DNA of 64,000 bases from Dyella caseinilytica (lineage in GTDB: Bacteria > Pseudomonadota > Gammaproteobacteria > Xanthomonadales > Rhodanobacteraceae). The stretch covers positions 3,968,001 through 4,032,000 of the forward strand of contig NZ_CP064030.1 in assembly GCF_016865235.1 (NCBI RefSeq), read 5' to 3'. The notes under the pieces were generated by a model. That model saw only the letters and a program-made list of their open reading frames with translations. It did no database searches and was not told the origin of the DNA. Of the stretch, positions 8,569 through 17,228 are shown piece by piece. Numbering within the stretch: position 1 is the stretch's first letter; every line of letters begins with the position of its first letter. The position numbers were made by a program, and so were the translations under genes.

Positions 8569-8618
8569 TTTGAGACACTTTTCGCATCAGAACCGCCAAA
8601 AACATCCTGCACCTCAGT

Positions 8619-8682
8619 CATTCCGGCGAAGGCCGGAATCCATGACCAGTACGAAGCATGGATTCCGGCCTTCGCCGGAATG
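8619..8682. repeat. Dispersed palindromic repeat, paired copy 1
   Basis: Two 26-base arms in perfect inverted orientation (8619-8644 and 8657-8682) separated by 12 bases. Each arm is itself palindromic (ATTCCGGC-GAA-GGCCGGAAT). It lies between the convergent rho and M23 peptidase genes and is related to the copies near 14331, 18221, 37472, 43133 and 46002. Confidence 0.85.
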
Positions 8683-8740
8683 ATGGTGAGGTACGGTGAT
8701 GCAATGCGGAGACATAAAAACAACCATTGCCGGAGCGAAT

Positions 8741-9544
8741 TCACAACGCAGCCAGATAAGGACCAGGATCCACCCGCTGCCCGCTGCGATGAATCTCAAA
8801 ATGCAGATGTGGCCCGGTGGAATGACCGGTGGATCCGACCTTGGCAATCTGTTGCCCGGCTTTCACCTTCTCGCCCGCCTTCACCAGCAATTTAGAGGCG
8901 TGTGCGTACAAGGTTTTGTAACCATTGTGATGATCGATCACTACGACATTGCCGTAACTGCGATCATAAACAGCCCTGATCACCGTGCCCGCAGCCACGG
9001 CATACACCGGTGATCCCGTTCGCGCCGCAAGATCGATACCACCGTGAAACGCATGCCCTCTTCCGAACGGATTGGGACGGCTGCCGAATTCCGATGTGAT
9101 GCGCGCCAGCGCTACCGGCATGTGCGTTTCCATCTGGTGGAACCTCGCCACTTCATCCAGCGGCATCGGCTCTTCCGCCTCAACAACCTGCTCCGGTGCG
9201 AGGTGCCCGGTGGACGCGCCATAGATGCGCGTCAAAACACGAAAATACGATCCCGGCTCTGCCGTCAGATCGTCGGAGACATCCGCAATGGCCGCCTGCG
9301 CGCGACGGGAGACGTTTGCGTGCGAGAGCCACGCTTTCTCCGAGACCTGAAGAAAATCAGGTGCGTGATCCGTGGCAGATGCGTGCCTGTCCAGATAGTC
9401 CGGCGCGCGCTGCTGCGCGGCCATCACGGCGGAGGCCGCGAGCCATGCGGCAAGCATGCCGCCAGCCACGGCGGGCCATTTCAACTGCAAAAGCTGCTTT
9501 TTGACGGCGGAGAAACCCACGACGAACATCATTTTTTCCGGCAC
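8741..9544 (-). CDS. M23-family metallopeptidase, membrane anchored
   Basis: Predicted zinc peptidase acting on peptidoglycan in the periplasm, or a LytM regulator of amidases. A single hydrophobic segment (about residues 22-43, WPAVAGGMLAAWLAASAVMA) anchors or exports it. The LytM domain occupies the C-terminal 120 residues, with zinc ligands H167 and D171 (HGGID) and the HLHFE motif (His-x-His) near the end, so it looks catalytically competent. The start is uncertain: GTG at 9544, or ATG codons at 9532 and 9529 with GGAA just upstream. It is convergent with rho and divergent from the two-component system. Confidence 0.88.
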   Translation of the reverse strand: MPEKMMFVVGFSAVKKQLLQLKWPAVAGGMLAAWLAASAVMAAQQRAPDYLDRHASATDHAPDFLQVSEKAWLSHANVSRRAQAAIADVSDDLTAEPGSYFRVLTRIYGASTGHLAPEQVVEAEEPMPLDEVARFHQMETHMPVALARITSEFGSRPNPFGRGHAFHGGIDLAARTGSPVYAVAAGTVIRAVYDRSYGNVVVIDHHNGYKTLYAHASKLLVKAGEKVKAGQQIAKVGSTGHSTGPHLHFEIHRSGQRVDPGPYLAAL

Positions 9545-9918
9545 GCAGTGGCCCCCGCAGCCAACTCAGGCGGCGTAGGACTGCCATGGAGGGAATGGCG
9601 AGAGCGTCCGTCATCTCGCAGGCTTGCTGAGCCACACACCCGATAGGGCCGCGGCCAGCGATTGCCATTGGGCCAAAATTTCCCGGTGACGAGTATCGGA
9701 TCAAGCTCAAATATGGCAGGAAAAACGTCTCAAGATGCTGATTTTTATGAACAAACAGTCAGCTTAACGCGTATTCGATAACAGCATAACGATGCCCTCA
9801 CCTGTCCAGCCTCCCCCAACAAGCGGTGAACACCATTTCCCGCGTAGGTCTTACGCCACTCTGTGTCGTCAGCGTTACAGCTGCTAGGATTTTGCGACTC
9901 CCCTTCGCCTAAGCCGTA
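9545..9918. other. Intergenic region between divergent M23 gene and response regulator
   Basis: A 374-base gap with no supported gene. The part near 9690-9780 is clearly more AT-rich than the rest and is the likeliest promoter area for the two flanking divergent genes, but no convincing -35/-10 pair or direct-repeat operator could be fixed by eye. Confidence 0.4.
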
Positions 9919-10584
9919 ATGCGCATTCTGCTCGTTGAAGACGATCCCCTTGTATCCGACGCCATCGTGCGCGGCCTGGCCACCGCCGGCTATGTGGTAG
10001 ACGCAGTGACCGATGCCGAATCCGTCCAGGGTCGCCTGGACACCACCCACTACGATCTTGCGATCGTGGACCTTGGCCTGCCCGGTGAAGATGGCTTCAC
10101 CCTGGTTCGCCGCCTGCGCCGCGATGGCAGTCCCTTGCCGCTACTGATCGTGACCGCACGCGATGGCCTGGATGACCGCGTCAACGCGCTGGACCTGGGC
10201 GCCGACGATTACCTGGTCAAACCTTTCGCACTGCCCGAACTGGCGGCGCGCTGCCGTGCCCTGATCCGCCGTGCCACGGCTGCCGCCGCCAATGAAATGG
10301 TCGTGGGTCGCCTGCGTATCGACTTGGCCGGACGCCGTGCCATCGATGATGCCGGACGCGTGCTCGAGCTGACCCGCCGCGAATGGTCGATCCTGGAATG
10401 CCTGGCACATCACAGCGGTCGCGTGGTGAGCAAGGAGCGTCTGATCCAGGCGATCGTCAGCTGGGACGAGGAAATTTCCGGCAACGCGATCGAAGTGCAC
10501 GTTTCGCGCCTGCGTGCGAAGCTGGGAGACGCCGCCACGGTACGCGGCATCCGCGGACTCGGTTATCGCCTCGATGACGCCTGA
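9919..10584 (+). CDS. OmpR-family response regulator (TctD/QseB-like)
   Basis: DNA-binding partner of the sensor kinase that follows. The 221-residue product has a receiver domain with acidic pair in VEDDP, phosphoacceptor Asp in AIVDLGLPGEDG, TAR and K in LVKPF. A winged-helix output domain follows (LTRREWSILECLAHHSGRVVSKERL...IEVHVSRLRAKLG...RGLGYRL). It is closest by eye to the TctD/QseB/PmrA type. The kinase gene begins about 30 bases downstream, so the two form an operon. The regulated genes cannot be told from the sequence. Confidence 0.9.
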   Translation: MRILLVEDDPLVSDAIVRGLATAGYVVDAVTDAESVQGRLDTTHYDLAIVDLGLPGEDGFTLVRRLRRDGSPLPLLIVTARDGLDDRVNALDLGADDYLVKPFALPELAARCRALIRRATAAAANEMVVGRLRIDLAGRRAIDDAGRVLELTRREWSILECLAHHSGRVVSKERLIQAIVSWDEEISGNAIEVHVSRLRAKLGDAATVRGIRGLGYRLDDA

Positions 10585-10616
10585 GTTGTACTGATCGGTT
10601 CATGGCAGGCGGCACG

Positions 10617-12113
10617 ATGTCCAGTTCCAGGCCCTCACGCGTCCCCAGCATTCGTAGCCGCCTGTTCGGCTATTTGCTGCTGCCGCTGGTGTTGCTGCTC
10701 ATCGCCAGTATCTGGGCCGATCACCGCACTTACGTGTCGCCCATGTACGACATGTTCGACCGCGCGCTGTCACATTCCGCGGTGGCGATCGCATCGCACG
10801 TGCACAAGGGACCTGATGGACACCTCTACGTCGAAAAGCAGGATCCCGGTCCGCCGCTGATTCACGGACCGGGCGAAGGTCCGATGCCACTGCCACCTCC
10901 GCCCGGCGACGAGCCATTCGAACGTGGCCGACCACCGGGGCGGTTTGATCCCGAATACCGCCCGATGTCGTGGATGCGGCTGTATTCGGGCGCGCATGAA
11001 AACTTCGTCTACCGGGTCAGCCAAGCCGACGGCACGACGCTGGCCGGCGATGAAACACTGCCGATGACCACAGGCGAGATCATCGACAATCTCACCTACG
11101 GCGAAACGCGCCATAAAGGGCTCTACTATCGCCTGGCCAGCTATCACACCGTGGTCGATGGCGAGCCCATCGTCGTCACTGTGGGTGAAACGGTGCACCG
11201 GCGCGACACGATCGTGCGCCGGCTGGATACGCTGGTTGGCGTGAGCGATGGCATCCAGCTGCTGCTGGTGCTTGGACTGTGTCTGTTTGGCATTCGCATC
11301 GCACTGCGCCCGATCAACCGCTTGCGCGACCAGATCATGCAGCGTGAACCTCAATCGCTGCAGCCGTTGCCGTTGGATCCCATACCCAGCGAAGTGCGTC
11401 CGCTGGTGCAATCGATGAACACCTTGTTCGTCACCGTGCGCGATTCCACCTTGGCGCAACAGCATTTCCTGACCAATGCCGCGCATCAGCTACGCACACC
11501 ACTGACGGGCTTGAAAGCGCAGCTGGAAGTACTGGCGAACGAAACACAGGACCGTGCCCAACAGGAACGCATCAGTCGCCTGCAAGGCAGCGTGGATCGT
11601 CTTGCCCATACCGCAAACCAGTTGTTGGCGTTGGCGCGCGCAGAGCCGTCCGCACATGGCCCCAGCGACTTCGTCGCCATCCAACTCGACGCGCTGATCA
11701 GCGCCGTGGTCGGATCGATGCTGGACCGCGCGCTGACACACGACATCGACCTGGGCGCCGAATGCGAACCGGTGCAGGTCCATGGTGTGTACTGGCTGCT
11801 GCACGAACTGCTGATCAACCTGGTGGATAACGCCATTCGCCACACGCCCAAGCAAGGCAACATCACGCTTCGCTGCGGACGGCACAACGGCGCGCCCTAT
11901 CTGGAAGTGGAAGACAGCGGCCCAGGCATTCCGGCCGCCGAGCGCGAACGCGTACGGGAGCGGTTCTACCGTGCAGCGGGCAGCGACGGCCAAAGCAGCG
12001 GCCTGGGCCTGGCGATCGTCGAGGAGATCGCACGCAGCCATCGGGCGCGTTTCCAGATTCTGGATGCGCATGAGGGAACCGGTGCGCGCATGCGGATCGA
12101 GTTTCCGCCGTAA
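10617..12113 (+). CDS. Sensor histidine kinase (TctE-like) with Pro-rich periplasmic insert
   Basis: Inner-membrane kinase pairing with the upstream regulator. Two membrane segments (about residues 15-32 and 217-236) flank a periplasmic domain of about 185 residues. A HAMP-like linker, the H-box FLTNAAHQLRTPLTGLK, N-box HELLINLVDNAIRHTP, G1 DSGPGIP and G2 GLGLAIV follow. An unusual Pro/Gly/acidic stretch (DPGPPLIHGPGEG through PGRFDPEYRP) sits in the sensor domain. ATG 10617 is preferred because AGGCGG precedes it; an ATG at 10602 has no ribosome site. Confidence 0.9.
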   Translation: MSSSRPSRVPSIRSRLFGYLLLPLVLLLIASIWADHRTYVSPMYDMFDRALSHSAVAIASHVHKGPDGHLYVEKQDPGPPLIHGPGEGPMPLPPPPGDEPFERGRPPGRFDPEYRPMSWMRLYSGAHENFVYRVSQADGTTLAGDETLPMTTGEIIDNLTYGETRHKGLYYRLASYHTVVDGEPIVVTVGETVHRRDTIVRRLDTLVGVSDGIQLLLVLGLCLFGIRIALRPINRLRDQIMQREPQSLQPLPLDPIPSEVRPLVQSMNTLFVTVRDSTLAQQHFLTNAAHQLRTPLTGLKAQLEVLANETQDRAQQERISRLQGSVDRLAHTANQLLALARAEPSAHGPSDFVAIQLDALISAVVGSMLDRALTHDIDLGAECEPVQVHGVYWLLHELLINLVDNAIRHTPKQGNITLRCGRHNGAPYLEVEDSGPGIPAAERERVRERFYRAAGSDGQSSGLGLAIVEEIARSHRARFQILDAHEGTGARMRIEFPP

Positions 12114-12295
12114 ATCCCGTCCCGGTTCCTAAGCCACAACGGCGCGTTTCGGAATAAGCCCACGCTGCTGATTTGGGTTCGCCCTGCCCTCGCCCCCTGT
12201 AGCTGTACTGTCACGTACAATTTTTTTCATTCGCCCCCTTTTCACAAAGGTACGGCGCCTCCATAGTCGGAAGCTCTCCCCGTGAGGCAAGCCAC

Positions 12296-13663
12296 GTGTC
12301 CATACCCAGTGCCGTCAAGAGCACCCCGATCCACGGCCGCCAGCAGTTGATCGATTACCTGGCCGCCGGCGAGAAGCCGCGCGAGGCCTGGCGCATTGGC
12401 ACGGAGCACGAAAAGTTCGGTTTCCGCACCGATGATCTACGTCCGCCGACGTTCGAAGGCGATCGTGGCATTCGCGCCCTGCTGGAAGGCATCGCCGCGC
12501 GCTATGGCTGGGAAATCGCCCGCGAAGGCGAAACCCCGGTGGCGCTGATTCGCGACAAAGCCAACATCACGCTGGAACCGGCGGGTCAGTTGGAGTTGTC
12601 CGGCGCGCCGCTGGAAACCATCCACCAGACCTGTTGCGAAGTGAACAAGCACCTGGACGAAGTTCGCTCGATCGCGGACGGCCTGGGCCTGGGCTTCCTC
12701 GGCATGGGTTTCCAGCCCAAGTGGCGGCGCGACGAAATGCCGTGGATGCCGAAGGGCCGCTACAAGATCATGCGCGAGTACATGCCCAAAGTCGGTTCGC
12801 TCGGCCTGGACATGATGACGCGTACCTGCACCGTGCAGGTGAACCTGGATTTTGAGAGCGAAGGCGACATGGTGCGCAAGTTCCGCACCAGCCTTGCGCT
12901 GCAACCGATCGCCACCGCGCTGTTCGCCGATTCCCCGTTCACCGAAGGCAAACCGAACGGTTATCAGTCATTCCGCTCGCATGTTTGGACCGACACCGAT
13001 GCGGATCGCACCGGCATGCTCGACTTCGTGTTCGAAGACAGCTTCGGCTACGAACGCTACGTCGACTACATCCTCGATGTGCCGATGTACTTCAGCTATC
13101 AGGATGGCCGCTACATCGATCTGGCGGGACAGGACTTCAAGCGCTTCATGACCGGCACGCTCGAGGCGCTGCCTGGCGGGCGCGCCACCATGAAGGATTG
13201 GGCCGATCACCTCACCACGGCTTTTCCGGAAGTGCGCCTGAAGCAATATCTGGAAATGCGCGGCGCCGATGGTGGTCCATGGAATCGTCTATGCGCACTA
13301 CCCGCGTTGTGGGTGGGCCTGCTCTATGACGACGAAGCACTGCGTGCCGCGTGGGATCTGGTCAAAGACTTCACTCGCGAAGAACGCCATGCTCTGCGCG
13401 ATGGCGTGCCCAAGCACGCGCTGAAATTGCCGTTCCGCAACGGCACCGTGCGCGATCTGGCGCGCGAAACCCTGCAGATCGCCGCGCACGGCTTGAAGCG
13501 TCGCCATCGGCTCAACCGCAACGGCGCTGACGAAAGCATTTTCCTGGAACCGCTGATGGAGATCGTCGAAGCGAACCAAACGCCTGCGGAGCGCAAGCTC
13601 GAGTTGTTCCACGGCGAATGGAACGGCAGCGTCGATCCGGTATTCAAGGAATTCGCATATTGA
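12296..13663 (+). CDS. gshA: Glutamate-cysteine ligase, proteobacterial/plant type
   Basis: Joins glutamate and cysteine using ATP, the first and rate-limiting step of glutathione synthesis. The 455-residue product has the family motifs WRIGTEHEKFGF, ITLEPAGQLELSGAPL, MGFQPKW, RYKIMREYMPKVGSLGLDMMTRTCTVQVNLD and a DSPFTEGKPNGYQSFRSHVWTDTD segment. These place it in the alphaproteobacterial/xanthomonad/plant GshA group rather than the E. coli GshA group. The start is a GTG at 12296 with GTGAGG upstream. Its stop overlaps the start of the exporter gene. Confidence 0.95.
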   Translation: MSIPSAVKSTPIHGRQQLIDYLAAGEKPREAWRIGTEHEKFGFRTDDLRPPTFEGDRGIRALLEGIAARYGWEIAREGETPVALIRDKANITLEPAGQLELSGAPLETIHQTCCEVNKHLDEVRSIADGLGLGFLGMGFQPKWRRDEMPWMPKGRYKIMREYMPKVGSLGLDMMTRTCTVQVNLDFESEGDMVRKFRTSLALQPIATALFADSPFTEGKPNGYQSFRSHVWTDTDADRTGMLDFVFEDSFGYERYVDYILDVPMYFSYQDGRYIDLAGQDFKRFMTGTLEALPGGRATMKDWADHLTTAFPEVRLKQYLEMRGADGGPWNRLCALPALWVGLLYDDEALRAAWDLVKDFTREERHALRDGVPKHALKLPFRNGTVRDLARETLQIAAHGLKRRHRLNRNGADESIFLEPLMEIVEANQTPAERKLELFHGEWNGSVDPVFKEFAY

Positions 13664-14298
13664 TCGCGGCAGGATCGGCCCACGCGCCGTTCCTTGCCGG
13701 GCTGCTGCTCGGCGCTTCGCTGATCGTGGCGATCGGCGCTCAGAATGCGTTTGTTCTTCGCCAGGGTCTGCTACAGGCGCATCGCTTTCCCGTTGCTCTG
13801 TTTTGTGCAGCGTCTGATGCCTTGCTGATCGCTGCAGGCGTAGGTGGCCTCGGCATGGCCGTGGGCCAGCATCCGCGCCTGCTTGCATCCATCGCCTGTA
13901 TCGGTACATTGGTACTGGTGTGGTACGGCATACAGGCACTGCGCCGCGCTTTTCATCCACACGTATTAACACCGGATACGCACGCTGATACCGGCAGCAT
14001 GTGGCGCGTGATCGCCACCTGTGCCGGATTCACCTGGCTCAATCCGCATGTCTATCTCGATACCGTGCTGCTGATTGGCAGCCTTGCCTCGGCGTGGCCC
14101 GTGCCGTGGCCGCGTGCGCTGTTTGCGATCGGCGCGGTGACGGCGTCGTTTATCTGGTTCTTTTCGCTCGCCTATGGCGCTCGTTTACTTGCGCCGCTGT
14201 TTCGCAAGCCGATGGCGTGGCGTGTACTGGATGGGCTGATTGCGATCGTCATGTGGAGTATCGCAACCAAGCTGCTGCTTTCGTTTATCGCGCGCTAG
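13660..14298 (+). CDS. LysE/ArgO-family amino-acid exporter
   Basis: Inner-membrane exporter of basic amino acids, by family. The 212-residue protein has about six membrane segments and the family signature AIGAQNAFVLRQGL near the N-terminus; WLNPHVYLDTVLLIGSLAS and ASFIWFFSLAYGARLL closely recall E. coli ArgO. The substrate is probably arginine or lysine but is not fixed by sequence. The likely start is TTG 13660, overlapping the gshA stop (TTGA) with AAGGA nine bases upstream; an upstream GTG or ATG in this frame would lie inside gshA. It is coupled to gshA, and a palindromic repeat follows. Confidence 0.88.
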   Translation: MIAAGSAHAPFLAGLLLGASLIVAIGAQNAFVLRQGLLQAHRFPVALFCAASDALLIAAGVGGLGMAVGQHPRLLASIACIGTLVLVWYGIQALRRAFHPHVLTPDTHADTGSMWRVIATCAGFTWLNPHVYLDTVLLIGSLASAWPVPWPRALFAIGAVTASFIWFFSLAYGARLLAPLFRKPMAWRVLDGLIAIVMWSIATKLLLSFIAR

Positions 14299-14330
14299 AA
14301 CAATGCCTGTTCGATGCTTGCGCTCTTCGA

Positions 14331-14409
14331 CGTCATTCCCGCGAAAGCGGGAATCCACCTTGCACTGTGGTGAAGGCAAAGATGGATTCCCGCTTTCGCG
14401 GGAATGACG
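14331..14409. repeat. Dispersed palindromic repeat, paired copy 2
   Basis: Two perfect 27-base inverted arms (14331-14357 and 14383-14409) with a 25-base loop. Each arm contains the inner palindrome ATTCCCGC-GAAA-GCGGGAAT. It lies between the convergent exporter and DoxX genes. Confidence 0.88.
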
Positions 14410-14453
14410 TTCTTGAAAAGATCCCGCGCAGGAATAGAGCGCAAAGAGCCGCT

Positions 14454-14915
14454 CTATTCCTGCGTGCGAATACCCAGCCATCGTGCCACCAGCGTATCCA
14501 GGCTGATCTTGCCCGGCCCTGCCATCAGCAGCCAGAAAAAGATCAGCGAATAGACCACCTCGTCGGCTTCGACGTAGTCATCCAATCCCATGAGATTGCT
14601 CGACACCACCAGGGTCACCGCAACGATCATGTTGATGATCATCGGGATGGTCACCAGGCGGGTGAACAGTCCAAGCATTATCAGCAGACCGCCCAGTAAT
14701 TCCGTCCAAGCCGACAGCGCAGCACTGAAGGCCGGGAATGGAATGCCCCAGCCGATGAAGCGCTGGGTGAAACTGTCCAGGTTATGCACTTTGGCAATGC
14801 CTGTCTCCAGCCAGAAGTAACCGAAGACCATACGCACCGCCAACGGCCCCAGCCAGCGCCCGTTGTACAGGATCCTGAGCAGACGCGAGCACGTTTCAGC
14901 AACAAATTGACGCAT
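14454..14915 (-). CDS. DoxX-family membrane protein, probable bufferin-cluster partner (BufD-like)
   Basis: A 153-residue inner-membrane protein with four predicted helices (including LAVRMVFGYFWLETGIAKV, WTELLGGLLIMLGLFTRLVTIPMIINMIVAVTLVV and VVYSLIFFWLLMAGPGKISLD). The GxxxLE-G-IAK and GPGxxSLD patterns are DoxX hallmarks. DoxX genes often accompany DUF692/DUF2063 genes in metal-responsive clusters; here the gene is divergent from that operon across 278 bases. The ATG at 14913-14915 with AAGGA upstream was chosen over a start 77 codons earlier that would run into the divergent promoter region. The role is inferred from context only. Confidence 0.85.
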   Translation of the reverse strand: MRQFVAETCSRLLRILYNGRWLGPLAVRMVFGYFWLETGIAKVHNLDSFTQRFIGWGIPFPAFSAALSAWTELLGGLLIMLGLFTRLVTIPMIINMIVAVTLVVSSNLMGLDDYVEADEVVYSLIFFWLLMAGPGKISLDTLVARWLGIRTQE

Positions 14916-15193
14916 TGCACATGTTCCTTTGCATGAAGTGAGCGCATCATGCGCGGGCCCACACCATCCCCGCCATGCCCGTACGTCCAGGCTTTCTTGC
15001 CAGGGATCCGGCGACGGCGATATCGCAGGCACACCGGACGATCGGGCATAAAAGTGGGATGCACGGGCGCAGTGGTCCGCAGTGCGAAGCCGCAAAATCA
15101 CCCTGTCGAGACCGGCAGGCGAAACTTCGCAACCCGGACAAGACATTCCCCAGGCCGCATGGCGGCGAACGAAATCTTTTAGGAGCCATAGAC
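14916..15193. promoter_or_regulatory. Divergent control region between doxX and the bufferin operon
   Basis: A 278-base gap with no supported gene that must hold promoters for both directions. GGCGAAACTTCGCAACCC (about 15118-15135) might contain an ECF-type -35, but no matching -10 was convincing. AGGAG at 15181-15185 is the ribosome site of the precursor gene. Confidence 0.45.
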
Positions 15194-15463
15194 ATGAAGA
15201 TCAAGACAGTCAACGCAACTGCCATGGCCGTGATGGTGGCCGGTCTGTTCGCCGCTGCCACGGCATCGGCCGCACCGGCTGGCGCACCCGCTGGCGACCA
15301 GGCCATGGTCAAGTGTGTGAATTCTTCCTCGTGTAAGGGCCAGGGCGCGTGCAAGCAGGCCACCAACTCGTGCAAAGGCCAGAATTCATGCAAGGGCCAG
15401 GGCTTCACCATGCAGAAGACCCAGGCTGACTGCACTGCAGCACAGGCCGCCGTGAAGAAATAA
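15194..15463 (+). CDS. Bufferin-type Cys-rich secreted precursor (BufA2-like)
   Basis: An 89-residue precursor with a Sec signal peptide (residues 1-26, ending ASA-A) and a mature part holding six cysteines: C41, C47, C53, C60, C66 and C80. Three of them sit in CKGQ units within the SCKGQ/ACK/SCKGQ/SCKGQG array. Short Cys-rich precursors encoded beside DUF692 enzymes are known as bufferins: ribosomally made peptides whose Cys residues are modified by the MNIO enzyme and which bind copper in the periplasm. That this is the BufA2 type is from memory of the motif. AGGAG lies eight bases before the ATG. The MNIO gene follows after a strong hairpin. Confidence 0.85.
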   Translation: MKIKTVNATAMAVMVAGLFAAATASAAPAGAPAGDQAMVKCVNSSSCKGQGACKQATNSCKGQNSCKGQGFTMQKTQADCTAAQAAVKK

Positions 15464-15471
15464 GGTTGGCT

Positions 15472-15496
15472 GCGGGGTGCCCGCGCGGCACCCCGC
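15472..15496 (+). terminator. Intra-operon hairpin between precursor and MNIO gene
   Basis: A perfect 10-base GC-rich stem (GCGGGGTGCC at 15472-15481, GGCACCCCGC at 15487-15496) with a 5-base loop, nine bases after the precursor stop codon and 16 bases before the MNIO start. No T-tract follows, so partial termination or 3'-end protection that favours precursor over enzyme is more likely than full termination. Confidence 0.6.
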
Positions 15497-15511
15497 ACTC
15501 TCTGCGGACAA

Positions 15512-16381
15512 ATGGGTTATTTCACGACCATGAACACCATTGAGCGTGCCGGTACATTGCCTTATCTCGGCTACGGGCTGGGTTTGCGCACAGAGCATTA
15601 CGAAGCGCTGCTGGCGGATCCGGGCAAGGTCGAATGGCTGGAAATTGTTTCAGAAAACTTCATGGTGAACGGCGGACTGCCATTGCGCTGGCTGGAACGC
15701 TTCCGCGAACGCTTTCCGCTGGTGATGCACGGCGTGTCGATGTCCATCGGCAGCACGGATCCACTGGATGAGGATTATCTCAACCGGCTGGCTACCTTGG
15801 CGCAGCGGGTTGAGCCGGCATGGGTATCGGACCATCTTTGCTGGACAGGTGTGCAAGGCGTGAATCTGCATGATCTGATGCCGCTGCCTTATACCGAGGA
15901 AGCACTCGAGCACGTCGCAAGCCGGGTTCGGCAAGTGCAGGACAAACTCAAACGGCGCATCGTGCTGGAGAACGTCTCCAGCTACGTGAGCTTCGCCGAT
16001 TCGCAGCTCACTGAATGGGAATTCCTGGCTGCCTTGGCCGAACGCGCGGACTGCATGATCCTGCTGGACATCAACAACGTGCACGTGAGTGCCATGAATC
16101 ACGGTTTCCCGCCACTGGAATATCTGCGCGGCATTCCGGTATCGCGCGTGCAGCAGTTTCACCTTGCCGGCTACGAACAAGGTGAACAGCTAATCATTGA
16201 TACACACGACGCACCGGTTTCCAACGCCGTATGGGAACTGTATGCCGAAGCGGTGCGTCGTTTCGGTCGCGTGTCGACGATGATTGAACGCGACGATCAT
16301 TTTCCACCACTCGCTGAGCTGAAAGCGGAACTGGAACATGCGCGCGCGCTGGCCGAGCCGCTACTGCGGGATGCTGCATGA
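15512..16381 (+). CDS. DUF692 multinuclear non-heme iron oxidative enzyme (BufB-like)
   Basis: Predicted MNIO that oxidatively modifies cysteines of the upstream precursor with partner DUF2063. The 289-residue TIM-barrel protein keeps the family's metal-ligand positions: H73 (MHGVSMSIG), D107/H108 (VSDHLCW), E153 (LENVSSY), D186, N189 and H191 (LLDINNVHVS), H217 (QFHLAGYE), D230 and H232 (DTHDAPV). ATG 15512 is taken as start; an ATG six codons later (15530) is possible. The stop overlaps the next start by ATGA. The reaction on this precursor is inferred from the family. Confidence 0.92.
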   Translation: MGYFTTMNTIERAGTLPYLGYGLGLRTEHYEALLADPGKVEWLEIVSENFMVNGGLPLRWLERFRERFPLVMHGVSMSIGSTDPLDEDYLNRLATLAQRVEPAWVSDHLCWTGVQGVNLHDLMPLPYTEEALEHVASRVRQVQDKLKRRIVLENVSSYVSFADSQLTEWEFLAALAERADCMILLDINNVHVSAMNHGFPPLEYLRGIPVSRVQQFHLAGYEQGEQLIIDTHDAPVSNAVWELYAEAVRRFGRVSTMIERDDHFPPLAELKAELEHARALAEPLLRDAA

Positions 16382-17157
16382 ATTCCCTGCAAACCCTGCA
16401 ACAACAGATGCTGCAAGCGGTGCTTGCGGAGAAAGCGCCGCCGCTGTCCATCGTTCGTCACGATGACATTGCCGACGTCGGCAGCCGACTTGCCGTCTAT
16501 CGGCACGGCTATCGCATTCGCTTGCGCGATGCCTTGAAGAACGAGTTCATCGGCCTGCGCGATATGGCCGGGAAGCGATTTGACACCTTGCTGGACAAGT
16601 ATATCGCCGCACACCCTTCGGAGCACTACAACATTCGCTGGTACGGCGCCGGTCTTGCCGCCTTCCTCGACTATGCGCATCCGTGGCGCGAGAAACCCCA
16701 ACTGGCCGAGATGGCACGACTGGATTGGGCCATTTCGATGGCATTCGATGCCGCCAATGAGTCGAGCGCAAGCGTCGCCGACCTGTCCGCCATCTCACCT
16801 GATGCGTGGCCGGGCCTGCGCCTGTCGCTGCAACGAAACCTGCATGTTCTGACTTGCCGCTACAACACCGCTGCATTTCGGCGTGCCGCTGACCGCAGTG
16901 ACAAGCGGCCGCACCTGCGCCGCTTCAGGGATCCGCGCCAGCTGTTGGTATGGCGCAAGGATACGACGGTCCACTACCGCCCATTGGAAGAGGACGAATG
17001 GCAGGTCCTGAGCGCGACGATCCAGGGAGAACCCTTTGCGGCGCTGTGCGAACGCCTGACCCACCTTCATGGGGCCGCCACCGCCCTGCCGCGCATGGTG
17101 ACCCTGGTTCAGGGCTGGCTGGAAGCTGGGCTGATTCGCGCCGTTGAGCCTGGCTGA
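16378..17157 (+). CDS. DUF2063 partner protein of the MNIO enzyme (BufC-like)
   Basis: A 259-residue protein with the DUF2063 N-terminal domain (LQTLQQQMLQAVL, RLAVYRHGYRIRLRDALKNEF, LLDKYIAAHPSEHYNIRWYGAGLAAFL). By analogy with described MNIO systems it binds the precursor leader and presents it to the DUF692 enzyme. The C-terminal half is of winged-helix character (WRKDTTVHYRPLEEDEWQVL...FAALCERL) and is what databases often call a putative DNA-binding domain. It is translationally coupled to the MNIO gene (ATGA overlap). Confidence 0.9.
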   Translation: MNSLQTLQQQMLQAVLAEKAPPLSIVRHDDIADVGSRLAVYRHGYRIRLRDALKNEFIGLRDMAGKRFDTLLDKYIAAHPSEHYNIRWYGAGLAAFLDYAHPWREKPQLAEMARLDWAISMAFDAANESSASVADLSAISPDAWPGLRLSLQRNLHVLTCRYNTAAFRRAADRSDKRPHLRRFRDPRQLLVWRKDTTVHYRPLEEDEWQVLSATIQGEPFAALCERLTHLHGAATALPRMVTLVQGWLEAGLIRAVEPG

Positions 17158-17228
17158 CAGGCCCTGTGTAACCGGTGCCCGGCTCCAGCGAAGGATGGGT
17201 ATAGCGCCCCGTCACGGAAGCCGTACCC

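Noticed and set aside
14454..15146. Longer DoxX protein starting at 15146
   Set aside because: The extra 77 residues are Arg/Cys/Pro-rich without resemblance to DoxX and would fill the divergent promoter region; the inner ATG has a good ribosome site.
15118..15180. ECF sigma-factor promoter before the bufferin precursor
   Set aside because: A GCAACC-like element is present but no -10 at a fitting distance; not strong enough to call.
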